DNA of 10,771 bases from Deltaproteobacteria bacterium RBG_13_61_14 (lineage in GTDB: Bacteria; RBG-13-61-14): positions 17,036 to 27,806 of the forward strand of contig MGQK01000028.1 in NCBI GenBank assembly GCA_001797815.1. The letters run 5' to 3'. Positions 1 through 5,711 of this stretch are shown here, piece by piece. The stretch's first letter is position 1; every line of letters starts with the position of its first letter. The notes beneath the pieces were generated by a model that saw only the letters and a program-made list of their open reading frames with translations, did not search any database and had not been told where the DNA came from. The translations under genes were made by a program, and so were the position numbers.

Positions 1-109
1 TTTGCGGGTCCAGGTATTGATCCGCTTCCGCCAGCCGGAGCAGCCGGCGATAATCTTCCACCACCGACTCGGGCTGCGTCCGCAGAATCGCGACTTTCGA
101 TTTGGCCAT
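1..109 (-). CDS. Probable DUF362-type iron-sulfur protein, N-terminal fragment (truncated by left edge)
   Basis: Only the first 36 codons are present; the frame is open to the left edge. The protein begins MAKSKVAILRTQPESV and continues with a charged VEDYRRLLRLAEADQYL stretch. This resembles the start of DUF362 proteins as I remember them (a VAILRT strand followed by a helix with EDY and RLLELA), a family often carrying ferredoxin-like clusters and of unsettled function. No cysteine motif lies in the visible part. I chose the ATG at 109 because AAGGA (116-120) sits 6 nt upstream; the ATG at 115 directly abuts that sequence. A sigma70-like promoter at 191-219 probably drives it separately from folC. 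The assignment is a recollection-level match on a short fragment. Confidence 0.45.
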   Translation of the reverse strand, partial: MAKSKVAILRTQPESVVEDYRRLLRLAEADQYLDPQ

Positions 110-160
110 GGCCATTCCTTAATGCAAAATCGTGTTCCTTGCTTTCCGAATGATTCCTAA

Positions 161-183
161 ACGGTGAACCGTGAACGGTGAAC
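161..183. repeat. Three tandem heptamers (TTCACSG on minus strand) with embedded inverted repeats
   Basis: On the plus strand the units CGGTGAA, CCGTGAA and CGGTGAA follow each other without a gap at 162-182. They contain a perfect inverted repeat, ACGGT-GA-ACCGT (161-172), and a second, CCGT-GA-ACGG (169-178). On the minus strand they fall just downstream of the -10 box at 191-196, at about +1 to +24 of the leftward transcript. They could be an operator or simply a member of the TTCACGG/TTCACCG intergenic repeats I recall from several GC-rich anaerobe genomes. Confidence 0.7.
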
Positions 184-190
184 TAATCCT

Positions 191-219
191 ATTATACGAG
201 ACACCGCTCCTGGGCACAA
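191..219 (-). promoter_or_regulatory. Sigma70-type promoter for the leftward DUF362-like gene
   Basis: On the minus strand TTGTGC (214-219) is followed after exactly 17 nt by a perfect TATAAT (191-196). The -35 matches the TTGACA consensus at three positions, including the TTG. Transcription would start near 184, leaving a leader of about 75 nt before the ATG at 109. The -35 lies inside the hairpin element at 204-247, and the start site abuts the heptamer repeats at 161-183. The promoter suggests that the DUF362-like gene is its own unit rather than the tail of the folC transcript. Confidence 0.55.
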
Positions 220-247
220 GGTTGCAGTTCCTGCCCCACTGGAGCGG
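204..247. repeat. Two-part inverted repeat / long hairpin downstream of folC
   Basis: The outer arms CCGCTCC (204-210) and GGAGCGG (241-247) are perfectly complementary. Immediately inside, TGGGCA (211-216) pairs with TGCCCCA (232-238) with one bulged C and a small two-base asymmetry at 239-240. The inner sequence can also form a short GCAG/CTGC stem. About 13 bp of stem surround a 15-nt loop, 45 nt after the folC stop codon. No U-tract follows on either strand, so it is not a classic intrinsic terminator. It could be an mRNA 3' end stabiliser, a leader structure, or a dispersed palindromic repeat. It overlaps the -35 box of the downstream promoter. Confidence 0.65.
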
Positions 248-291
248 CCGGCCCGCTTCCCGGCCTGGAAAAATGAACGTCCACTGCCATC

Positions 292-1635
292 TCATACCGA
301 GACACCTCTTTTCAGGCCTAGATACGACATGGCCTCCCCGATCACGTAAAACGAGCCGGTGATCAGAACCACCTCTTCCGCCTCCGCCTGAGCCAACGCT
401 TGTTGAACCGCATCTTCCACCCGGGCAACCTCTTCGACCCTCCCCGCAAAACCCGCCAGCGCCGCGGCCAGCCGCTCGCCCGGCACCGCCTTCATCGTCT
501 GCGAGCGGGTGAGGATCACGCCGAAGAGCGCCGGCTTCAGCTCGCGGAAGAACCCCTCCACGTCCTTGTCCGCACCCAATCCGATCACCGCCCGCACCTT
601 TTGGCCGGGAAAAATTCTCTTCAGCGTAGCGGCCAGGCCGCGGGCCGAGTCGGCATTGTGGGCGCCGTCCAGCACGATCGTAGGCTTTTCGCCGATCACC
701 TGGAACCGCGCCGGCCAGCGCACCTGGGCCAAACCCTCCCGGATGGCTGATTCCGGGATCGGCCGATCCCTTCCTGCGAAGAGATCGCAAACTAAAACGG
801 CCAGCGCCGCGTTCTGGAGCTGGTGATCGCCAAGCAGCGGCAGCTTAAGCCCCGGCAAACGCCGGTCGCCCACAAGGTCAAAGACCTCGCCGGCCAGGCT
901 CTCTTGCCGCCGCGGCCAGCGGTAATGGTCTTCCAGCCGAACGAGCGGCGCCGCCACCGCCTGCGCCCGGGCCGTGAGCACGGCAAAAGCCTCCGCCGGC
1001 TGCGGGCCTACTGCCGCCGGTCGGCCGGGCTTGATGATCATCGCCTTTTCGCCCGCGATTTGAGCGAGGGTCTCGCCCAGGATGTCCATGTGGTCGTAGC
1101 TGATCGGCGTGACCACGGCCACCGCCGGGTCGCAGATATTGGTGGCGTCATAGCGGCCGCCCAAACCCGCCTCCAGCACCGCGGCCTCCACTCCCGACTC
1201 GGCAAAGTGGGCCAGGGCCAGCGCGGTCAGGATCTCAAAGTAAGTAAGCTCGCCCAGCGCCGATTCCCGCTCGACCGCCCCGGCCGCGGGGATCAGCCGG
1301 CTGGTCACCCGGGCCACGGCCTCGGCGGAGATGCGCTCGCCCATGACCTGGATGCGCTCGTGGAAGGAAAGCAGGTGGGGGGAAGTGTAAAGCCCGGTGC
1401 GCCAGCCGGCGCGGCGGAGCAGGCTCTCGATCAGGGCCGCGGTGCTGCCTTTGCCCTTGGTCCCGGCGAGGTGGATGACCTGGAACTTTTGCTGCGGCTG
1501 GTCCAGGACGGAGAGGAGCCGGCCGACCCGGGCGAGGTTCATGGCCCAGCCGTCGTAGGGATAGCGGAGCGTGCGCTCGTAATTGGTGAAGCGGTCGAGG
1601 AAGGCCAGGGCCTGCTCGTAGGTTAGGGTGGGCAT
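292..1635 (-). CDS. folC: Folylpolyglutamate synthase / dihydrofolate synthase FolC
   Basis: This cytosolic Mur-ligase-family enzyme adds glutamate to folates with ATP, and often also makes dihydrofolate from dihydropteroate. The 447 aa match the usual family length. Visible motifs: the P-loop HLAGTKGKGST (residues 55-65), YTSPHL with an HERI follow-up (83-94), LTYFEILTALAL (130-141), EAGLGGRYDATN (155-166), SYDHMDILG (179-187), AGEKAMIIK with the probably carbamylated K197, LDGAHN (322-327) and the C-terminal TGSFYVIGEA (426-435). The start is the ATG at 1635; its Shine-Dalgarno is weak. The gene begins 91 nt after the hydE stop, across one arm of an inverted repeat. A TAGAAT -10-like box (1664-1669) lacks a convincing -35, so I cannot tell whether folC reads through from the hyd operon. 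Family assignment is very secure. Confidence 0.95.
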   Translation of the reverse strand: MPTLTYEQALAFLDRFTNYERTLRYPYDGWAMNLARVGRLLSVLDQPQQKFQVIHLAGTKGKGSTAALIESLLRRAGWRTGLYTSPHLLSFHERIQVMGERISAEAVARVTSRLIPAAGAVERESALGELTYFEILTALALAHFAESGVEAAVLEAGLGGRYDATNICDPAVAVVTPISYDHMDILGETLAQIAGEKAMIIKPGRPAAVGPQPAEAFAVLTARAQAVAAPLVRLEDHYRWPRRQESLAGEVFDLVGDRRLPGLKLPLLGDHQLQNAALAVLVCDLFAGRDRPIPESAIREGLAQVRWPARFQVIGEKPTIVLDGAHNADSARGLAATLKRIFPGQKVRAVIGLGADKDVEGFFRELKPALFGVILTRSQTMKAVPGERLAAALAGFAGRVEEVARVEDAVQQALAQAEAEEVVLITGSFYVIGEAMSYLGLKRGVSV

Positions 1636-1685
1636 AACTCAGTTGGTCTTTTTTCCGAGGAAGATTCTAACGCGGAAAGAAAAAT

Positions 1686-1768
1686 TTAACCACAAAGACA
1701 CAAGGGCACAAAGCTTTTAGACATTTTCAGCTTATCCTGGCTTCGTGTCTTGGTGTCTTTGTGTTAAG
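1686..1768. repeat. Inverted pair of short dispersed repeats forming an imperfect hairpin between hydE and folC
   Basis: The plus-strand element at 1686-1713 (TTAACCACAAAGACACAAGG...) recurs as its reverse complement at 1741-1768 (CTTCGTGTCTTGGTGTCTTT...). The two arms of about 28 nt pair with roughly four mismatches and one bulge around a 27-nt loop. On the leftward transcript the second arm is followed by ATTTTTCTTT (1676-1685), so the structure could act as an intrinsic terminator or 3' stabiliser for the hyd operon. The hydE stop codon lies in the loop, so the right arm is translated as the hydE C-terminus. The CACAAAGACACCAAGACAC unit resembles a dispersed repeat I remember from many bacterial genomes. 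Confidence 0.75.
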
Positions 1769-2812
1769 AACTTCCTCGCTTCTTCGACGGCCGCCCGGGC
1801 CGAGGCCCACGGTGCGGCCCAGGGCCTCGATCTGGTCCCACAAGCGACGATGAAACGCCTCCGTGCTCTCCCCGGTCCCCCCTTTTCCCGGATAAATCTC
1901 GTAAAGCGCCCGGTATTCCAAAGGCGTCAGGTCGGGCATGACCACGTTGGCCCCGCACAAAAGGCCCATCTCCCGCCCGCGCTCCGGGCTGAGGGTGGCC
2001 AACGCGGTGGTGCTCGGGAGATTGGTCTCCGGGCACAACAGCCGGGCCAGGGCCACCACCTTGCAGGTCATCTCTTCCGAGTTGGGCGCTTGCCGGGAGG
2101 CGGGAGCGAGGAACTTCTTCGGGTTCCGACCCAGCGGGGCGGCCGGATGCGGCAGGAAGGGGCCCACGCCGATCATGTCCAGGTCCAGCTCTTGAAAAAG
2201 TTCCAGGTCGCGGGCCAGGCTCGCATAAGTTTGTCCGGGAATCCCGACCATCACCCCGCTCCCGACCTCGTAACCCAACTCCCGGAGCTTCTTCAGAATC
2301 GCGAAGCGGTCCGAGCGCTGCCCGCGCACCGGCGGATGAATGCGGTCGTAGAGCGCCCGGTCCGAAGTCTCGAATTTGAGCAGGTAGCGGTCCGCCCCGG
2401 CTTCCCGCCAGGCCTGGAGGTCTGCTTCCGACCGCTCGCTCAGGCTGAGCGTCACCGCCAGCGCGGTGGCGGCCTTGATGCTCCGAATGATTTTGGCGAT
2501 CCACTCCCGGCTCATGCCCAAATCCTCGCCGGACTGGAGCACCACGGTGCCGTAGCCGTAGGCCACCGCCTGGCGCGCGCAAATCAGGATCTCCGCCTCG
2601 CTCATCCGGTAGCGGGTCAGGTTGCGGTTGCCGGATCGGATTCCGCAATAGGCGCAGTTGCGGTCGCACCCGTTGCCGATCTCGATCAGCCCGCGCAGGT
2701 GCACCGCGTCGCCGACCGTCTTTTGCCGCACCGCGTCCGCCTCTTGCCAGAGTTCGGCCAGCCGGGTCTCATCGTCCTCTTTCAACCATTTCAGGATGGT
2801 CCTGCGGTTCAT
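1727..2812 (-). CDS. hydE: [FeFe]-hydrogenase H-cluster radical SAM maturase HydE
   Basis: HydE is a radical SAM enzyme that acts on the organometallic product of HydG during assembly of the [2Fe] subcluster. The 361-aa protein has the SAM-cluster motif C49-DRN-C53-AY-C56 after LRGLIEIGNG, then YGTVVLQSGED (88-97), LLKFETSD (144-151), GSGVMVGIPGQT (184-195), MIGVGPFLPHP (213-223) and GANVVMPDLTP (287-297). No cysteine occurs after residue 286, so the auxiliary CX7CX2C cluster of Thermotoga HydE is absent. The last dozen residues (NTKTPRHEARIS) are encoded by an intergenic repeat and are probably a non-native extension; a core of about 345-350 aa fits the family better. The ATG at 2812 overlaps the hydF stop by 4 nt (ATGA), implying coupled translation. 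Identification is secure, strengthened by adjacent HydF and HydG. Confidence 0.95.
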   Translation of the reverse strand: MNRRTILKWLKEDDETRLAELWQEADAVRQKTVGDAVHLRGLIEIGNGCDRNCAYCGIRSGNRNLTRYRMSEAEILICARQAVAYGYGTVVLQSGEDLGMSREWIAKIIRSIKAATALAVTLSLSERSEADLQAWREAGADRYLLKFETSDRALYDRIHPPVRGQRSDRFAILKKLRELGYEVGSGVMVGIPGQTYASLARDLELFQELDLDMIGVGPFLPHPAAPLGRNPKKFLAPASRQAPNSEEMTCKVVALARLLCPETNLPSTTALATLSPERGREMGLLCGANVVMPDLTPLEYRALYEIYPGKGGTGESTEAFHRRLWDQIEALGRTVGLGPGGRRRSEEVLNTKTPRHEARIS

Positions 2813-4047
2813 GCCGGTTGCCTTTTTCCTTCCCGGCAAAGCTCGAGCGCCGCGGGAAACGGCTCCAGCGCCCGTTCCAGGATCCCGAGTGAATAGGCGA
2901 TGGTGAGCCCGTAGTTGGTGATCGGCACCCCCGCCCGCCGGCAGGCCAGGATCCGCGTCAGCATCTCCCGCCGGTTCCACATGCAGGCCCCGCAATGGAC
3001 GATCAACTGGTAAGGGGAAACGTCTTGGGGAAAGTCGTGGCCCTGGACGTGGACGAACTCGAGCTTGCCTCCGACATACTGGGTCAGCCAGCGGGGGATT
3101 TTCACCCGGCCGATGTCTTCGGCGATGGGGTGATGCGAGCAGGCTTCCGCGATCAGGACGGAATCGCCTTTTTTCAGCCGCTCGATGGCCAGGGTGCCCC
3201 GCACCTGTTCGACCAGGTCGCCCTTGTACCGGGCAAAGAGGATGGAGAAGGAGGTCAGCTTCACCTCCTGCGGCGTGTTGGCCGCCACTTTCAGGAACAC
3301 CTGGGAATCGGTCACCACCAGCTTGGGCGGCGCCTTCAGGCTTTCCAGCGCGTGGCAAAGCTCGCGCTCTTTCACCACCAGGCAGTAGGCGTCGTGGTCC
3401 AGGAGATCCCGGATGGACTGCACCTGGGGCACGATCAGCCGGCCCTTGGGCGCCTCCTTGTCAATCGGCACTACCAGCACCGCCAGTTCCCCCGGGCCGA
3501 CCAAATCCGAAAGGATGGTGGCGCTGTTGACAAAATCGTCCGGCGCACAGTCGAGCAGGGCCTGGCGGAAGTCCAGAATCCCCGCGCCCGAGACCGCGGC
3601 CGTTTTGACTACCCGAATTTTTTCGGCGGCCAGCCGCTCCAGGATCTGGGCCGAGGGCCGGCCCAGGTCGCTCTTGTTCATCACCGCGATGATCGGGATC
3701 TTGCGCTCCTTGAACTCGGCCAGGAACTGGTCCTCGAAATCACCCCATTGCCCGGCCTCGGTCACCAGGACGGCCAGCTCGGTCCGGTCCAGCACCTGCC
3801 GGGTCTTCTGCACCCGCAGTTCGCCGAGCGCGCCGGTGTCGTCAATCCCCGCGGTGTCTATGAACAGCACCGGCCCCAGCGGCAAAAGCTCCATGGGCTT
3901 CTCCACCGGGTCGGTGGTGGTCCCGGCCTGGTCCGAGACAATCGAGACCTGCTGCTGGGTGATGGCGTTGAGCAGGGACGACTTGCCCACGTTTCGCCGG
4001 CCGAAGATGCCGATGTGCAGGCGCAGACCCTTGGGCGCGGCTTCCAT
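2809..4047 (-). CDS. hydF: [FeFe]-hydrogenase H-cluster maturation GTPase HydF
   Basis: HydF is the scaffold that receives the [2Fe] precursor and delivers it to apo-HydA. The 412-aa protein has a GTPase domain with P-loop GRRNVGKS (16-23), the TTTD switch (43-46), DTAG (64-67) and NKSD (124-127), then the dimerisation region, then the FeS-binding domain with C303-S-H305 and H351-C352-GA-C355, i.e. CxHx45HCxxC. All key residues are present. I chose the ATG at 4047 rather than an in-frame upstream start at 4146 because a GGGAG Shine-Dalgarno (4056-4060) lies 8 nt before it and the protein then starts just before the conserved LHIGIFGRRNVGKS. The start is 4 nt after the aspA stop and the hydF stop overlaps hydE, so aspA, hydF and hydE look translationally linked. 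Confidence 0.96.
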   Translation of the reverse strand: MEAAPKGLRLHIGIFGRRNVGKSSLLNAITQQQVSIVSDQAGTTTDPVEKPMELLPLGPVLFIDTAGIDDTGALGELRVQKTRQVLDRTELAVLVTEAGQWGDFEDQFLAEFKERKIPIIAVMNKSDLGRPSAQILERLAAEKIRVVKTAAVSGAGILDFRQALLDCAPDDFVNSATILSDLVGPGELAVLVVPIDKEAPKGRLIVPQVQSIRDLLDHDAYCLVVKERELCHALESLKAPPKLVVTDSQVFLKVAANTPQEVKLTSFSILFARYKGDLVEQVRGTLAIERLKKGDSVLIAEACSHHPIAEDIGRVKIPRWLTQYVGGKLEFVHVQGHDFPQDVSPYQLIVHCGACMWNRREMLTRILACRRAGVPITNYGLTIAYSLGILERALEPFPAALELCREGKRQPA

Positions 4048-4051
4048 GAAT

Positions 4052-5461
4052 TCATCTCCCTTTCGGATCGGGCGAGCCCAGCCGGCAGACCGCTTCCGGG
4101 CTGGTCCATTCCGCGAACTGCTCGGCGCTGAGCCAGCCCTCGGCAATCGCGGTCTCCTTGATCGTCCGTCCGGTCTCCTTGGCCCGGGCGGCCAGGGCGC
4201 AGGCCCGCTCGTAGCCGAGCACGGGCACGAGCGCGGTCACCGCGGCGGTCGAGCTCTCCACCTGGCCGCGGCAGCGCGCCTCGTCGGCCTCGATCCCTTC
4301 CACGCAATGCCGGCGCAGGATCTCGCAGCTCGAGGCGAGCAGGTCCAGGCTTTCGAGCAGGCAATGGGCGATCAGCGGCAGGAAAGCATTGAGCTCGAGG
4401 TTGCCGGAGCCGGCGGCAACAGCCAAAGTCTGGTCATAGCCCATCACCAGCATGGCCGCCTGCGCGACCGCCTCCGGGATCACCGGGTTGACTTTGCCGG
4501 GCATGATCGAAGAGCCGGCCTGGCGAGCCGGCAGCCGGATTTCGCCCAGCCCGGCCTCGGGGCCGGAAGAAAGCAGCCGGAGGTCGTTCGAGACTTTGAG
4601 CAGCGACGCGGCGCAGGCCTTTAAGATGCCGGAGACCTCCACGAATACGTCCGCGTTCTGGGTGGCCTCGATCAGGTTCTCGGCCCGGGCCAAGCCGATG
4701 CCGGTAAGCTCGCGCAAAATATCCACCACCCGGAAAATGTAGGCGCGGGGCGCGGCCAGGCCGGTGCCGATGGCGGTGCCGCCCAGGTTCACCACCCGCA
4801 GCCGCTCCTCGCACTTGTAAACCCGCCAGCGGTCGCGGTTGAAGGCTTCTGCATAAGCGCCCATCTCCCGGCCCAGGGTCGTGAGCACCGCGTCCTGCAT
4901 CTCGGTGCGGCCGACCTTGACCACGTGGGCGAACTGTTTCTCCTTGGCCTGGAACGCCTCCTGCAACCCCACCAGCCGCTCCTCCAAGCGGCGCACCAGG
5001 TGAATCGCCGCCAGCTTGAGCGCGGTCGGATAAGTGTCATTGGTGGACTGGTGCAGGTTCAAGTGGTCGAGCGGCGAGAGCACCTGGTAGCGGCCCGGTT
5101 TCTCATTTAGGAGCGCGAGCGCCCGGTTGGCCAGCACCTCGTTCACGTTCAGGTTGGTCGAGGTCCCGGCCCCGCCCTGCAACGCGTCCACCAGGATGTG
5201 AGAGTCGAGCCGGCCCTCCCTCATCTCGGCGCAGGCGGCGAAGATCGCCTCGGCCTTGGCCTTGTCCAGGTATCCCAGCTCGAAATTGGCCCGGGCGCAG
5301 GCCAGCTTCACCGCGCCGTAGGCGTGGATCAGGGCCGGGTGCACCGGCCGGCGGGCGAGGGGGAAGTTTTCGAGGGCGCGGGCGGTGTGGATGCCGTAAA
5401 GGGCCTCGGCCGGAAGCTCGCGCTCGCCCAGGAGGTCGCGCTCTTGCCGAAAGGCGCTCAT
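4052..5461 (-). CDS. aspA: Aspartate ammonia-lyase (aspartase)
   Basis: This enzyme of the aspartase/fumarase superfamily reversibly converts aspartate to fumarate and ammonia; the family works as a cytosolic homotetramer. The 469-aa length is typical. Motifs: an aspartase-like N-terminus ERDLLGERELPAEALYGIHT (7-26), GGAGTSTNLNVNEV (96-109), HQSTNDTYPT (137-146), GRTEMQDA (184-191) and the flexible catalytic loop GSSIMPGKVNPVIPE (316-330) with the probable catalytic base S318. The NPVIPE ending and the N-terminus favour aspartase over class II fumarase, but substrate is inferred. The ATG overlaps the ferredoxin stop by 4 nt (ATGA), and hydF follows after 4 nt. Its position among maturases suggests it supplies ammonia for the dithiomethylamine ligand of the H-cluster, or links to fumarate metabolism. 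Confidence 0.92.
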   Translation of the reverse strand: MSAFRQERDLLGERELPAEALYGIHTARALENFPLARRPVHPALIHAYGAVKLACARANFELGYLDKAKAEAIFAACAEMREGRLDSHILVDALQGGAGTSTNLNVNEVLANRALALLNEKPGRYQVLSPLDHLNLHQSTNDTYPTALKLAAIHLVRRLEERLVGLQEAFQAKEKQFAHVVKVGRTEMQDAVLTTLGREMGAYAEAFNRDRWRVYKCEERLRVVNLGGTAIGTGLAAPRAYIFRVVDILRELTGIGLARAENLIEATQNADVFVEVSGILKACAASLLKVSNDLRLLSSGPEAGLGEIRLPARQAGSSIMPGKVNPVIPEAVAQAAMLVMGYDQTLAVAAGSGNLELNAFLPLIAHCLLESLDLLASSCEILRRHCVEGIEADEARCRGQVESSTAAVTALVPVLGYERACALAARAKETGRTIKETAIAEGWLSAEQFAEWTSPEAVCRLGSPDPKGR

Positions 5462-5709
5462 GGGGCCGCCACCGGATGGCCTTGGGCCGGCAGTTGCTCG
5501 ACCTCGGCGATCAAGCTTTTGACTTTTTTAGCTTGCTGGGAGCAGACGCGGACGCAGTTGCCGCAGCCGAGGCACCGCTCCGGGATCACCTCCGCCTGGC
5601 CGGCGGAGATGCGGATGGCCTTGGCCGGGCAGTCGCGCACGCAGGTGGAGCAGACGCGGCAGCGTTCCTTGATGGTCGAGACCAGCGGCGTTGGCACCAC
5701 ATGGTTCAT
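5458..5709 (-). CDS. Dicluster [4Fe-4S] ferredoxin-like protein, resembling the N-terminus of sensory [FeFe]-hydrogenases
   Basis: The 83-aa protein has two CxxCxxCxxxC sets: C17-RVC20-STC23-VRDC27-P and C46-LGC49-GNC52-VRVC56-S, with the AKAIRI and AEVIPERC segments between them. It can hold two [4Fe-4S] clusters and could carry electrons, for example to HydE/HydG. The second set lacks the usual Pro after the last Cys (C-S-QQAKK). From VRVCSQQAKKVKSLIAEVE onward it looks like the linker that leads into the hydrogenase-like domain of HydS-type sensors, but it stops at HPVAAP. It starts 2 nt after the hydG stop with no clear Shine-Dalgarno, so translation is probably coupled, and its TGA overlaps the aspA ATG. 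Cluster binding is secure; role is unknown. Confidence 0.85.
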   Translation of the reverse strand: MNHVVPTPLVSTIKERCRVCSTCVRDCPAKAIRISAGQAEVIPERCLGCGNCVRVCSQQAKKVKSLIAEVEQLPAQGHPVAAP

Positions 5710-5711
5710 AT

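Noticed and set aside
199-291. Possible cobalamin-type riboswitch in the folC to DUF362 gap (GGGAA and CAGGAAC-like words)
   Set aside because: The conserved core order and B12-box are not present; the sequence is better explained as a simple nested hairpin.
1636-1726. A dedicated folC promoter
   Set aside because: A TAGAAT box exists at 1664-1669 but the only TTG-like -35 candidates have wrong spacing or poor match, so I do not annotate it.
2813-3358. HydE extended upstream to 3358
   Set aside because: That region is well-conserved hydF coding sequence, including its HCxxC motif, in another frame; the ATGA overlap at 2809-2812 is the natural start.
4048-4146. N-terminally extended HydF starting at 4146
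   Set aside because: The extension overlaps the conserved aspA 3' end in another frame and has no family similarity; GGGAG plus ATG at 4047 gives the normal HydF N-terminus.
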